Positions 46,156-57,180 of a stretch of 64,000 nt of DNA are shown piece after piece. The translations under genes were made by a program, and so were the position numbers. The stretch is from Pictodentalium vernedei (Eukaryota > Mollusca > Scaphopoda > Dentaliida > Dentaliidae). Each line of letters starts with the position of its first letter. Within the stretch, counting starts at the first letter, position 1. The notes beneath the pieces are model-generated. The model was given only the letters and a program-made list of their open reading frames with translations, had not been told where the DNA came from and ran no database searches. The stretch is taken from positions 32,007,128 through 32,071,127 of the forward strand of contig CM062294.1 of NCBI GenBank assembly GCA_031216915.1, read 5' to 3'.

Positions 46156-46580
46156 CTGAAGAACGAACACACACGAACAGAAACGAACACAAGTAAATAA
46201 AGAGGAAAATATAAATCACTGATGGTTTTAAATGGGTAGAGGGTGTGTATACTGGTATATTTTACTCAGATGTAAAATTTTGTCCGCTTCTGAAGAGCAT
46301 TTTGATGAGAAAGAGGAGTTAAAATGCGTTGCGTGGTGCAGAACTTGTGTTCTTTAAATCGTCGTTGTTAACCAACCCAACCAAATAACGAACACAAGAG
46401 GAGACAGTGGGTAAATAATTACATTTATTACTTCCCAACGTGTGATTTACTGAGATTTCCGGGTTTGATTATAAACGATAACTTCACAAGTGAATTATGC
46501 AATCGACAGTTGTGTCATGTGTCCGTGCGCGCAAATGAAGACACTTTGCCGTGGATGTAATGGGGACTTCATTGTTTTTT

Positions 46581-46818
46581 TTATCCCTTTACGTAACAAG
46601 AAAAGCAGACGACACATGCAAAAACAATTCTTGAATAACTATTATTTTTACTTTTTGTCTCAAAAATATAGATTATGAGCCCTCGTCGAGCTCGTTCCAA
46701 TGAGGGGTCATAACCTATGTTTTAGAGATAAAAAAAAAACAAACAATAATGAAAATTAATGGGCGAGTTTTGAGAAAAGCACTGGCCGTTTTTGGCCGTT
46801 ACGTTAGATGAGGGTTAA
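46581..46818 (+). mobile_element. Palindromic MITE, arm type A, degraded
   Basis: CCCTTTACGTAACAAGAAAAGC at the left, GAGGGTTAA at the right. One hairpin arm has lost the first part of its centre (GAGCCCTCGTCGAGCTCG). Confidence 0.8.
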
Positions 46819-46858
46819 ATAATATAATTATCGTTAATAATGAAAAGAAATAAACAAA

Positions 46859-47098
46859 GTAATCGCTTGATTGGTTGCGTCAAATAATTCATTCGAGGCG
46901 AGGGAAAATGTTGTAAAACGCTCGTGCCCATTGAAAAGTAATAAATAGAGTAATCGCTTGAATGGACTGATTACGTGAAATAATTCATTCGAGGCGAGGA
47001 GCTATATTGTAAAACACTCGTGCACAGTCGCACCCTCGTGTTTGTACAACGTCCCTCGTCTCTCATGAATTATATTACGTAACCAGTCCAATCAAGCG
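46859..47098. repeat. Direct and inverted copies of GTAATCGCTTGAWTGG...
   Basis: AGTAATCGCTTGAWTGG, then AATAATTCATTCGAGGCGAGG occurs at 46859 and 46955. An inverted copy (CCTCGTCTCTCATGAATTATATTACG..CCAATCAAGCGATTACT) ends at about 47095, so the second half is a foldback unit. Confidence 0.7.
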
Positions 47099-47264
47099 AT
47101 TACTCTCTATGTCAAGTTGGGCCGAATTATCGCTAGCGTATATACCGGACTGGTTTAACTCTTTGAGACTTCAATTATCCTGACGTCCAAACGTCACTAG
47201 GAATTCAGTTTCTTCAACGTTTTTCAAAATGCGACGTTAAACATTGGAAAGTACAAATAACAAT

Positions 47265-47582
47265 TTATCATATGACTCGGCCGTTTTGTTCACTTTAAAG
47301 CCTTTGATATTTTGCTTTCATATTAATCAGTGATAAATAAAGCCTTCCGTCGATTTCATTAGTCAATTTCAAAACTAGACAATTTGATTGGCTGGACAAA
47401 ATACAACTGGGCCATATTTTCATAATTTGAATAATTGGTGTTGAAAGATTTTATTGGTCAATTTCAAATATGGACAGTTTGATTGGCTGAACAATATCCA
47501 ACTGGGTAACATTTGCATTATTTCCGTAGCGAGAATTTACGTTATCTGTCCTATTTTGGGTGGGTTATATTGTATTAATCTT
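47265..47582 (+). repeat. CCAAT-rich repeat (family E), copy 1
   Basis: ATCATATGACTCGGCCGTTTTGTTCAC, then TCAGTGATAAATAAAGCCTTCCG, then twice TTGGTCAATTTCAAA..GGACAGTTTGATTGGCT. The same order occurs at 57402-57712 (reverse) and in part at 51118-51232. Confidence 0.85.
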
Positions 47583-47676
47583 TTTAACCAGAGAGACGTG
47601 AATGGGCACCAGCCGAAGAGAAACAGCTATACAAATTTCAACAAACACTGCTTCCGAAAAGGTTGTTTTGATTTTT

Positions 47677-48972
47677 AGCTCAACTTGACAAAGTCAAGCT
47701 GAGCTATTGCCATCACTTCTCGTCCGTCGGCGTACGTACGTTTTCTTTGGCACACCTCTCAGGTCGCATTTATGATCAGATTACTTTGAAACTTGGTATG
47801 CTTATTTAGGGTGACCTCTAGATGGGAGCTATCGATTTTCTTCAATTTCCGGCAAAAAATGTTGCCACGGCCAACGTTCGTAGAACTTAGTTTAGTCAGA
47901 CCTCAATATTTCCCTTTGGCACACCCTACAGGGCACATTTATGATCAGATTGCTTTGAGACCTGGTATGCTTGTTTGCGGAGACCTCTAGATGGGTGCTA
48001 TCGATTTCCTTCAATTTCTGTCAAAAAATGTTGCCGCGGCCAACGTTCTTGGAACTGAGTTTAGTCAGAAGACTCAATATTTCCCTTTGGCACACCCTAC
48101 AGGGTACATTTATGATCGGATTGCTTTGAAACCTGGCATGCTTGTTTGGGGTGACCTTTAGATGGGAGCTATCGATTTTCTTCAATTTCCGTCAAAAAAT
48201 GTTGCCGTGGCCAACGTTCTTAGAACTTAGTTTAGTCAAACCACAATATTTCCCTTTGGCACACCCTTTAGGGCACATTTATGATTTGATTGCTTTGAAA
48301 CCTGTTATGCTTATTTATGGTGACCTCTAGATGGGAGCTATTGATTTTCTTCAATTTCTGGCAAAAAATGTTGCCACGGCCAACGTTCGTAGAACTTAGT
48401 TTAGTCAGACCTCAATATTTTCCTTTGGCACACCCAACAGGGCACATTTATGATTTGATTGCTTTGAAACCTGGTATGCTTGTTTGGGGAGACCTCTAGA
48501 TGGGAGCTATCGATTTTCTTCAATTTCCATCGAAAAATGTTGCCGCAGCCAACATTCTTAGAACTTAGTTTAGTCAGACCACAATATTTCCCTTTGGCTC
48601 GCCCTACAGGGCACATTTATGATTAGATTGCTTTGAAACCTGGTATGCTTATTTACGGTGACCTCTAGATGGGAGCTATCGATTTTCTTCCATTTCCGTC
48701 AAAAAAAGTTGCCACGGCCAATGTTCTTAGAATTTAGTCTAGTCAGACCACAATATTTCCCCTTTATACACCCTACAGGGCACATTTATGATCAGATTGC
48801 TTTGAAACCTGGCATGCTTGTTTGGGGAGGCCTCTAGATGGGAGCTATCGATTTTCTTCGGTTTCTGTCAAAAAATGTTGCCACTGGCAAAAAAAATGAC
48901 ATTGGTACCAATGATCTTCAATTTTGCCATTTCATTTATAACTTACCAAGTTCAAGTTTGTCAAGTTGAGCT
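47677..48972. mobile_element. Pearl-like element: 169-bp tandem repeats between short inverted ends
   Basis: Terminal 16-bp inverted repeat AGCTCAACTTGACAAA (47677-47692; 48957-48972). Between the ends are seven units of TATGATCAGATTGCTTTGAAA... starting at 47771, 47940, 48111, 48280, 48449, 48618 and 48787, period 169 bp. The left subterminal region has CCGTCGGCGTACGTACG. Short frames of about 60 codons recur in each unit only because of the repetition. Elements of this layout are known from bivalves (pearl/CvA, later linked to Helentron-type non-autonomous elements). I assign it by structure, not by alignment. Confidence 0.8.
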
Positions 48973-49114
48973 ACAGTGTCATTGACACTTTCATTTATCG
49001 ATCCATTTGATCAGTACAGCTTCAAACAAAACAAACAGACTCTTCACATTTGGGTTTAAACATTGGAATTAAAATTTGTTTATTTAAATAAATTTTAATG
49101 CATGGGATGTGTAA

Positions 49115-49283
49115 TAAACACAGAACGCATTGTGTGTTTGAATCGGTGGGTGTTTTACATAACTCGTTGGAATGGCGTAGTTATATTTCACTCGAGTCTA
49201 CGGCTCTTACGAAATATGACTACTCCATTCCAACTCGTTATGTAAAATACCCATCGATTCAAACACGCGTCGCGTTCTGTCTA
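49115..49283. repeat. Imperfect 75-bp inverted repeat
   Basis: GTGTTTGAATCGGTGGGTGTTTTACATAACTCGTTGGAATGG pairs with CCATTCCAACTCGTTATGTAAAATACCCATCGATTCAAACAC around CTCGAGT. MITE-like. Confidence 0.85.
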
Positions 49284-49357
49284 TATATTTTTCACATTAG
49301 TGAATATCTGGTTGAGGGCTAGATTATTTTTGGTAGTCTGAATTTGTTATTCAAAAC

Positions 49358-49421
49358 TTGTTTTATTACAAATTATTGGAGAGTGCCCACAGGCACTCTC
49401 CAATAATTTGTAATAAAACAA
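49358..49421. repeat. Perfect 30-bp inverted repeat, 4-nt loop (family G)
   Basis: The arms beginning TTGTTTTATTACAAATTATT pair fully around CACA. Confidence 0.92.
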
Positions 49422-49843
49422 ATTTTATATAAACAAAATATTATTTGTGTTTGAATATGAAATATAAGAAAGAAGACTGTTGGCTTTTGCTCTGGTATCC
49501 TCATTTTTTTAAAGCCCTGATTGTGGCTTCCAGCACTCAACCAGTTAAGAAGTCTTGACAGCAGGATTGTATTAGTATTTTAAGCTGCGATAACATTTGG
49601 CTCAACGGTTGTCACTGAGCAGTATTCGAGAGAACATAGGAAATTGAGGTTAAAACTTTAAAAAATCGAAAAATAATAACACAACAAATGACCTCAAAGA
49701 ATCAACGTGCTGTTTGAAAGAGTACATAATAACATGTACAAACGTATCAAAGGGTTAAAATTGTCTTTTTCACAATTTATATATTTATTATTATCCTTTT
49801 TCATCATCCTCAACTACCGCTATCGTCACCATTTTGGGATTAT

Positions 49844-49999
49844 TATAATCCCTGATGGGTACGGGTGTAGGATGGGAAAATGTCACCCGAGGGCAAGATA
49901 TTTGGGCCAGACAAGAGGCTTGCCGAGTGTCTGGACCAAATATCTTGCCCTGGGGGTGAGATTTTCCCATCACACACCCGTACCCATCAGGGATTATTT
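49844..49999. repeat. Long imperfect inverted repeat
   Basis: AATCCCTGATGGGTACGGGTGT... pairs with ACACCCGTACCCATCAGGGATT. The arms are about 73 bp with GCAAGATATTTGG.CCAGACA near the centre. Confidence 0.88.
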
Positions 50000-50514
50000 T
50001 TCTCCCCCCACCATACAGCGGTTACGTTAGCCAGAGGTAAGCGGCGGTCATGTGCTGATATAATCAACTCATTTGGTATTCGTTGTTTTGAAAAAACTAA
50101 TGACACCATCGGAAAGAGCATGCAAAAGTTATGTATATACCAAAGGTATATATATACCACGAAATAAGTTAGGAACGGTGGCATCTTGGGGTTTAAAGAG
50201 TTTTAGAGCATCAAACTTTGAACACACGACATTCTGATGACGTCAATATGAATTAGTTGGTAGCCAAAAACTATGCATAGCGTCATAATAACGTAATAAA
50301 TGTATAACGTCACGTGGGTGGGGTGGGATACATCTGTCTCTCCCTGCTATCTCACCCTGGACAGACGTATGTTACACATGTAGTTGGGGGAGAAATATAT
50401 AGAATATACCCATAGTAGCTTGCCAACTGGCAAATTGCCACATCTTTGAAATTGCTAATTGTTCTTTCAACCCGCTTAATGTCATAACTAGAAAATACAA
50501 TTCTAGAAAATAAA

Positions 50515-50893
50515 AGTTTTATAAGGGGGCGTGGTGGCTCAGTAGGTAGAGGTGCAGGCTGCAAGCCGAGAGGTCCTCGGTTCGAATCCCACCTGCGGCA
50601 ATCGCGTTGTGTCCTTGGGCAAGACACTTCACCCTCATTGCCCACGTGGGGGCACGATGACGCCGTGTACTAAGGCGTACTGCACGTCGATGGTGCACCT
50701 GTCTTCAACCAATGCTAACCCTGCTTGTGTGGAGTTAGTGTGTTGGGGAGCTGACAGTTGCTCGCTGTTGCTCGGTGGTTCTCACCGGGTACTCCGGCTT
50801 CCTCCACCCGTAAAACTGTCGAGGTCATGATTAGACATTGTGCAGAAATATGTGACCTTAAACACCAATAAATAAATAAATAACAGTTTTATA
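50515..50893 (+). mobile_element. Complete tRNA-headed SINE with 9-bp target duplication
   Basis: SINE 50524-50884. The A box TGGCTCAGTAGG is at 50535-50546 and a perfect B box GGTTCGAATCC at 50579-50589. The common body and tail (TATGTGACCTTAAACACCAA then AATA units) follow. AGTTTTATA occurs at 50515-50523 and 50885-50893. Of the SINEs here it has the best promoter boxes. Confidence 0.92.
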
Positions 50894-51117
50894 GTATTGG
50901 CTCCAGGTTATAATCAAAAGTTTGAAAACCAACTATGTTGTGCATCGGTAGAATTATTTGACAGACAATAAAATATCTAACATAAAGGATGGGCCACAAA
51001 TAAAATTAAAATAGGCTCCATTTAAAAAAGCAAAACATTTAACTAAAATTCGATAAAGTGAAAATGTAATAAACTTCGCACATGTTTTTCTCCCAGTTAA
51101 GTACTTTATACAATAAG

Positions 51118-51232
51118 TCAATTTATCATATGACTCGTCCGTTTTGTTCACTTTAAAACATTTGATATTTTGTTTTCATATTTATCAGTGATAAATAAAG
51201 CCTTCCGTCAATTTCATTTGTCAATTTCAAAA
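51118..51232 (+). repeat. CCAAT-rich repeat (family E), partial copy
   Basis: Matches the first 110 bp of 47265-47582 and stops at CAAAACTAG, where a SINE fragment begins. Confidence 0.85.
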
Positions 51233-51465
51233 CTAGCCTGCAGCTCAGGCAGGGTTAGATTGGTTGAAGACATGCACACCATCGACGTGCAGTACGCCCC
51301 AGTACACGGCGTCATCGTGCCCCCATGTGGACAATCGGGGTTAAGTGTATTGCCCAAGGACACAACGCGGGAGGCCGAATCGATCGCCCAGACGGTCACC
51401 CATCCAAGGATTAATCGAGCTCGACGTTGCTTAACTTCAGTGATCAGACGAGATCCCGGTTGCTA
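51233..51465 (-). mobile_element. 5S-headed SINE, 3'-truncated
   Basis: On the minus strand the 5S-like head reads GATCACTGAAGTTAAGCAAC and GGATGGGTGACCGTC, then the shared body. The 3' third and tail are missing at the junction with the family-E fragment. Confidence 0.85.
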
Positions 51466-51929
51466 TTTGGAATGAAAAATAACCAGAAAACAGCGTGTGA
51501 AATTTGATAGCTGTGTCGCAGATAGCTGTGTCGCACGCGGAGGTACGTGAAGCAAAAGATTGAGTTTTGATTAAAATAAACACAAAATCGTAAGACTAGT
51601 ACCCCCTCCCCCGACGTCGATGGGTATTAACGTCATATCGTTAACAAATTTCAGACAATGTTGAAAGTATTTGACGATGCACTGTACAAATTACTACTCT
51701 TGGCGCCTGTGATTGCAATTTGAGAATAAATTTGGTAGTTTGTGGAGTAGGGGTGTCACGAGAGGTGTGCGGGTAACCCGACGTCATACATTGTTAACGC
51801 CATATCTCCATTATTTGAGGCCTGCTTTTCACAATTATTTCACTTTTGAATTTGGGAGTAGGGGTACTGAAATGTCTTAAGAGTTGGAAGTTGGTGAGGT
51901 GAATTAAATTTTGTTGTTGGTCGTTAATG

Positions 51930-52870
51930 GGTATTATTACCGTTTTAGCGGGCGTTCTCTTATGTATTAACGAAGTTCAGCGAGGCGGTAAAACTCAGTA
52001 AGTAATTCGTGACTTGTTACAACCAGATGCGAGCTGCGGGCATGAATGAAAACAGAATTCAAGAACAGTCTGTCGGCCGCTCAGGTCATGGTAATAATAC
52101 TAATAACATGGTTTTGTCGGACGTTCCTGTGTATTAACGGCCCGTGAGGACTGAATAACAGCCCACTTGTTTATTAACGGCCCTCGACTTCGTCTTGGGC
52201 CGGTAATAAACCTCGGGCTGTCATTCATTCCTCTTTGGCCGTTGATAAAGCTTAAAGCCATCCAAACCCATGTTACTGTTGTATTATTACCCCTTCAGCG
52301 TATGTTCTCTAGTATATTAACGGAGTAACGGTGGTAAAACTCAGTAATTCATGACGTCATATAACCGAAGGGAGGGGCAGCGGGCGTTGACGAATACAGA
52401 ATACATTAACAGCCCGCCGCCCGCTTCTGGTCACCCCAATAATAGTAATAACGTGATTTTGTCGGGCATCCTGCTTTATTAACGGTCCTTGGTGACCGAA
52501 TAACAACCTTCTGACTTATTAACGACCTTCGACTTTGTATTGGGTCGGTGAAAAAACCCTGGGGCAGTTATTTATTCCTCTAGGCCCATTAAACCTTTAC
52601 CCAACGCAGACGATATCCAAATTTTTTATGTTAAATATCATTTTTTCAAGTTTTTCAAAAAATTTCAACAAAACCATATGATGTGACTCCTGGTTGGAAC
52701 GAGTTCGACCAGCCATTCCGACCTAGGGATCACAAGATATGGTTTTGTTGAATTTTTTTGAAAAATAAAAGTTTTCAGCTGCTGAATTTGCATATTTCGC
52801 GGGCGGATGCGGGCGATTCGTTGGGTAAAAAGTTAATAAACCGTAATGCCCCACAAACTTATGTTATTGT
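51930..52870. mobile_element. GGCCCGAG-hairpin repeat (family C), two copies
   Basis: TTTTAGCGGGCGTTCTCT, GGCGGTAAAACTCAGTAA and TTATTAACGGCCCTCGACTT..GTCTTGGGCCGGTAATAA at 51940-52260. The whole is repeated from about 52300. The second copy is interrupted at 52589 by a type-B MITE and resumes at 52837 (AAACCGTAATGCCCC). Confidence 0.75.
52589..52836 (+). mobile_element. TTAA-flanked palindromic MITE, arm type B, copy 3
   Basis: TTAAACCTTTACCCAACGC to GTTGGGTAAAAAGTTAA. Insertion into a family-C repeat with duplicated TTAA is clear, because the family-C sequence continues on both sides. The hairpin centre is mutated (GAGTTCGACCAG). Confidence 0.9.
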
Positions 52871-53379
52871 AATATTATCCTCATAGCGTTAACAATTTTT
52901 GGACAGTGTTGAAAATATTTTGCAGTACACTCTAAATATTATCCCTTTCGATGCCTGTGATTTAAATTTTTATTACCACGTTCTGTTGTTAGTGTCACCG
53001 GAGGTGTGGGATTACATTTGTTTTACATTGTTTCGGTCATATCTCCGGTATCTGACATCTTAGTTAATAATTGTATAAATTAATATTGTTCTAAAAATAT
53101 GTTTTTATTTAAAATAAGTATACTCTTGTATGAGCACTTATTTGCACTGAGTAGCCTTTGATTGTACATATCAACATGTTTACAGATACTGTGACACAGA
53201 ATCTATTTTTAATCCACTGTTCATGTTGCGCACTGATTTGTAAGAAGGTCGCCTTGTTTACTTGAAACTGGAATCATGTAGAAGGTTAATGATGTGACTT
53301 TATTCAGCCAATCATAATTAAGAAAACAAAAAGAATATTGGAGACATTTCTTATTCTGGAACTTTCTATGAGACGACTA
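52871..53379. other. Unassigned AT-rich DNA
   Basis: No frame, repeat or RNA gene recognised. Confidence 0.5.
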
Positions 53380-53457
53380 TATATCGTCGGCTGAGTGCTA
53401 GAATGTTCTATGTCCCATATGGGACATAGAACATTCTAGCACTCAGCCGACGATATA
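53380..53457. repeat. 78-bp perfect palindrome, no spacer
   Basis: Two 39-bp arms (starting TATATCGTCGGCTGAGTGCT) are exact complements meeting at CCCAT|ATGGG. Confidence 0.97.
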
Positions 53458-53767
53458 ACCTCTATCAGCAGAAATGAGCAGAATTCAGGGATTCTTTACA
53501 TATAGACAGCATTGAGAAGTAAATATATTTGTTTACACAAACAAGCAGCTGTGTTTTATTTATATTTCACTGTCCGTATTCTATTTCATCCGTGTATTAT
53601 GAAACTATGCATTTGGTATATGTCAAGCGCAATGTAACTGCCCTTTGCATTTTGCTTTTTTATGTAAACATTCAGTATATTCTTTCTTTTCTTGTTACAA
53701 TGTAGACAGTTACCTCATTGGGTATGCAATTTAACCTCACTTAAAATGTCACTGAGTAGCATGTAGT

Positions 53768-54023
53768 ATATTTACAGTGTATTATCACTAAATCACCTGC
53801 ATAGTGGGGTTTCCACCCAAGCAATAATTGCAAATTTGTTGCAATGCATAACAAGAACAAGCAAGGTTTCAGGCAATGGTCCTCTGCGTTAAACCCGGAG
53901 GTCCATTGGCTGAAACATTGCTTGTATTTTTTGTCCATATGTACAAAATTTGAAAGTTACAGTTTGGGTGATAACTCCACTCTGCGGGTGATTTAGTTAC
54001 AATCCACTCTCCACGTACTGTAT
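53768..54023. mobile_element. Palindromic MITE family F, copy 2
   Basis: Diverged left end (TTTACAGTGTATTATCACTAAATCACC), right end CCACTCTCCACGTACTGTA. The centre ACCCGGAGGTCCATTGGC is shared with 36756-37018. Confidence 0.85.
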
Positions 54024-55116
54024 GTCAACTGCATATTAAATATATATCACCACAAAAAAGCAATTGTATCCGAATTTGGTGTCGTCAATTTTCTTTTTGT
54101 TTTCATTCATTCGTTCTCATCCTGCCGCAGCGGGGTAAAAACAACAACTCCCCAATGAATCAAAATATAATATCCCCCATCCCTCCTTTGGATGGAAAGT
54201 CCATACAAATGCTCAGCTAGTTATTGGTCAGTTTGATAGAATGATATGCTATGTGAAGTACTAAACGATACAATTTCATTCCTTAATGTGATTGATTTGG
54301 TTTCAATGGGCTGATATATAATCTCCCTCGCCCCTACCTTCCGTGTTCACGTTGAGCATTAGATTCATTTACAGTTTGGTTGCAACGAGCTAATAATTAT
54401 ATAATTCGCCGTCCACGCCCGCACTCCATCCCTTCCGTGTTTACATTTAGCGCTGGGTTAACTTCCAATTTATTATCTCCGAAAGCTGATATTAGAAACT
54501 GTTAGAGCACATTTATTACAATAATAAACGTCCTCATCAGTGATGACAGCCACAACCGGCCATGATTGGCTTGCAGCAATAGCGACCAGGTGTGGGTGTT
54601 GACTTTGTGGAAGAATCTAGTTAACAGAGGTTAACATCTAACCAGCGGATTAATGGATACTATCTGGTCAAGACGGTTTTTATGTAATCCGTCACTATTT
54701 TACAACTATATAGGGTTAATCTAGAAATCAACTGGATGTTGTTGAGTATCAGAAATAGTTATGTTATGAGAAATATTGATCGCTATGACTTTTCACAATA
54801 ATGTGATTTAATTGGAAGTAAAAGAGTTATAAGGCAATTCCCCTGGCTTATTCCTTTTTCTGTCTGACATCCTTGCCTAGCTAACGGGTTGAAAAATCTG
54901 TATTGCACTGGAATGGAACGGTTGGTCACATAAGTCCTTAACTGAATCTTGTTAAGTGCGGAGGGAGGAAATGATGTTTGTTTGGAAGGTCTTGGCTGAT
55001 ATGTCTTCAGTTTACTGAAAGGCTTTGTATGATTCAGATTAGCACTAGTATAAAGGGTTAATTCCGAATACATTTCTACCGCCAATATCTAATATCCGCA
55101 ATTATAGGCAAATAGT
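54024..55116. other. No gene recognised
   Basis: AT-rich. The longest frame (minus, 54783-55085) has no recognisable domain. Confidence 0.4.
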
Positions 55117-55321
55117 TTAACCCTTGGCCTAACGAGAAAGGCAGACGACACTTGCGAACAAAATAAATTCTTGAAAAACTTCTTTTTTTCATTTTTACAT
55201 CGGGAATATAGCTTGCGGTCCCCATCGGAGCGAGATCAACGAGCTCGTTCCAATGAGGAGTCGTAGGCAATGTTTTGGGGGCAAAAGGTGAGAATATAAT
55301 GAAAACTGAAAGGTGTTTTTT
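55117..55321 (+). mobile_element. Palindromic MITE, arm type A, degraded
   Basis: TTAACCCTTGGCCTAACGAGAAAGGCAGACGACACTTGC, then a mutated hairpin (GCTTGCGGTCCCCATCGGAG...). The right end is lost. Confidence 0.75.
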
Positions 55322-55397
55322 TGTGCTTCAATAAAAGGCTATATATGCCTAAGGGAATAAATTGTATGAACAGACGATAACACATAAATGCGTTTTA

Positions 55398-56356
55398 GGG
55401 GCTATATAAGTAATGGAATTTTGTTTATTTTGAAATTCTCACCTCTCGTATTCCTTAAATTCAGATTAAATATACACAAAGTATACATCAAAATAAAGGT
55501 TGGGATGTATAGAACACGAAACACATATGTAATTAACTCATAGAGTTGTCCGGCAAGCACCACTGGTTCCTGGAAGTCTACTATCGTAGTTTATTAAAAC
55601 TGATAATTTAATAATATTTCACGAAAACAACTTGTGGCCGAATGTGCTTCAGATATTCAATAACCAAGCTAGGCATTCATAACACTTTCGAGTACATCGA
55701 CAGGACAGCATTTTGGAAAAGGACAACACTCTCTGCATTCTTTTGTTGAAGATGGTTTCCATGCTCGACAGACATGCGCAAATCACTCGATACCACGAAT
55801 TTCCATCGAAAAACAAAATCGTAATTCTAAGAAATTTCAACAGGTACCATGATACCTTGCATTGAATATGGCAACTGTGCAATCTCCATCTAATAACAGT
55901 ACACTGTACGAAGGCGATCGTTTTCATTATTTAATTTTAGACGGTGTTGTTTTTACATGCTTTTTCCGTCCGATGACGTCGAGCGGAAATCGAAAGTATA
56001 CTCATACGTAAACAAAAGCAAAGACTTTGGAATTTTTCCCCATGCAGCTCTGTCGCCGTGTGTTGAAGAATGTTGATCCCCTACCTTTGTTCTTGGATAT
56101 GTAAAGCACATTTGGCCACAAGTTGTTTTCGGCAAATATTATTAAATTACCAGTTCTGGTGCGAATACGGCAACAGACTTCCAGGAACCAGTGGTGCCTA
56201 CAGTCGACCCTATGAGTTGATTACATATGTGTTTCGTGTTCTATACATCCCAACCTTCATTTTGATGTACATTTTGTGAATATTTAATTTGAATTGAAGG
56301 AATATCAGAGGTGAGAATTTTCAAAATAAACAAACTTTCATTACTTATATAGGGCC
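55398..56356. mobile_element. Foldback element with about 255-bp inverted arms
   Basis: Left arm 55398-55655 and right arm about 56098-56356 pair along their length. Examples are GGTTGGGATGTATAGAACAC / its complement, CACCACTGGTTCCTGGAAGTC, and GAAAACAACTTGTGGCC. The 440-bp spacer encodes nothing recognisable. Confidence 0.85.
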
Positions 56357-56889
56357 TTAAGGACTACACTGTAATGTGAGTGTTCTACTTCAATCGTTTC
56401 GGATAATGTACAGTGTTGCTAAACAGATAATTCACTAACATTAATGTTAATTACAGTAGTGGGGAGTTTCGAAGTGAAAACTAGCCTGACAAGAGCAAAG
56501 TGGGCGGCACAGATAACACGCCCAGAAAACCGATATAGGATAAGATGGGGAAGCAAAACCCATACTAATCCAAGTCAGGAACCCAATGGACGAGTTGAGG
56601 TGGGAGAGATTTTTAACGTTGTCACCTCAACGTTTTGTCAGTGAAAGGATCACAAAACAAGATGATCATGTGACCAGAATTCCTTGTAAAATCTCGTTGG
56701 CCATGACAGCAGCGTGCAAATGGAACTATCCTTTCTAAAACATGATTGAACATTGGGAATCTGTGAAACAAAAAGAGCTCCACTGACCCTCACTTGATTT
56801 GGAATAACTTTTATATAACCCATCAAAACCCAATTGTACCTGAGTGAACGAGGGGAATTTATTGCTGCATAAAGTCAACCATCATTCTT
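56357..56889. other. No gene recognised
   Basis: No shared repeat or exon signal supported. Confidence 0.4.
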
Positions 56890-56949
56890 CTGGTTTTTCA
56901 TTTGTGGATAGCAATGGCCGGTTTTTGCCGTTGCATTGGGTAAGGGGTT
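56890..56949 (+). mobile_element. Palindromic MITE, right-end fragment
   Basis: GTGGATAGCAATGGCCGG..TTGCCGTTGCATTGGGTAAGGGGTTGA equals the right subterminal part of type A. Confidence 0.7.
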
Positions 56950-56999
56950 GACTACAGAAAAACAACACTTCATGTGATTCAGTGAGTGATATATAGAGG

Positions 57000-57127
57000 A
57001 TATGGAATGAGTGTTTTTTTTCATATATTTATGAAACGAATCTAAGAATTTTCCGTTTAGGCGAGCCCAAACGGAAAATTCGGAGGAGTTTAATAAATAT
57101 TATATGAGAAAAACACTCATTCCATAT
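57000..57127. repeat. Imperfect inverted repeat, about 50-bp arms
   Basis: GATATGGAATGAGTGTTTTT...ATTTTCCGTTTAGGC pairs with GCCCAAACGGAAAAT...AAAAACACTCATTCCATAT. Confidence 0.85.
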
Positions 57128-57180
57128 TCTATTTATCATATGACACACACACGCACAAATTAGCCACTTAGTGTGACTTT

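Noticed and set aside
47793-48616. Recurring 60-65-codon frames (MVCLF..SRWELSIFF type)
   Set aside because: Copies of the same 169-bp repeat; frames end at the same position in each unit and carry no independent evidence.
50524-50600. Genuine tRNA gene at the A/B boxes
   Set aside because: The boxes are good, but the sequence does not fold into a full cloverleaf I can trace and continues into a SINE body with tail and target duplication.
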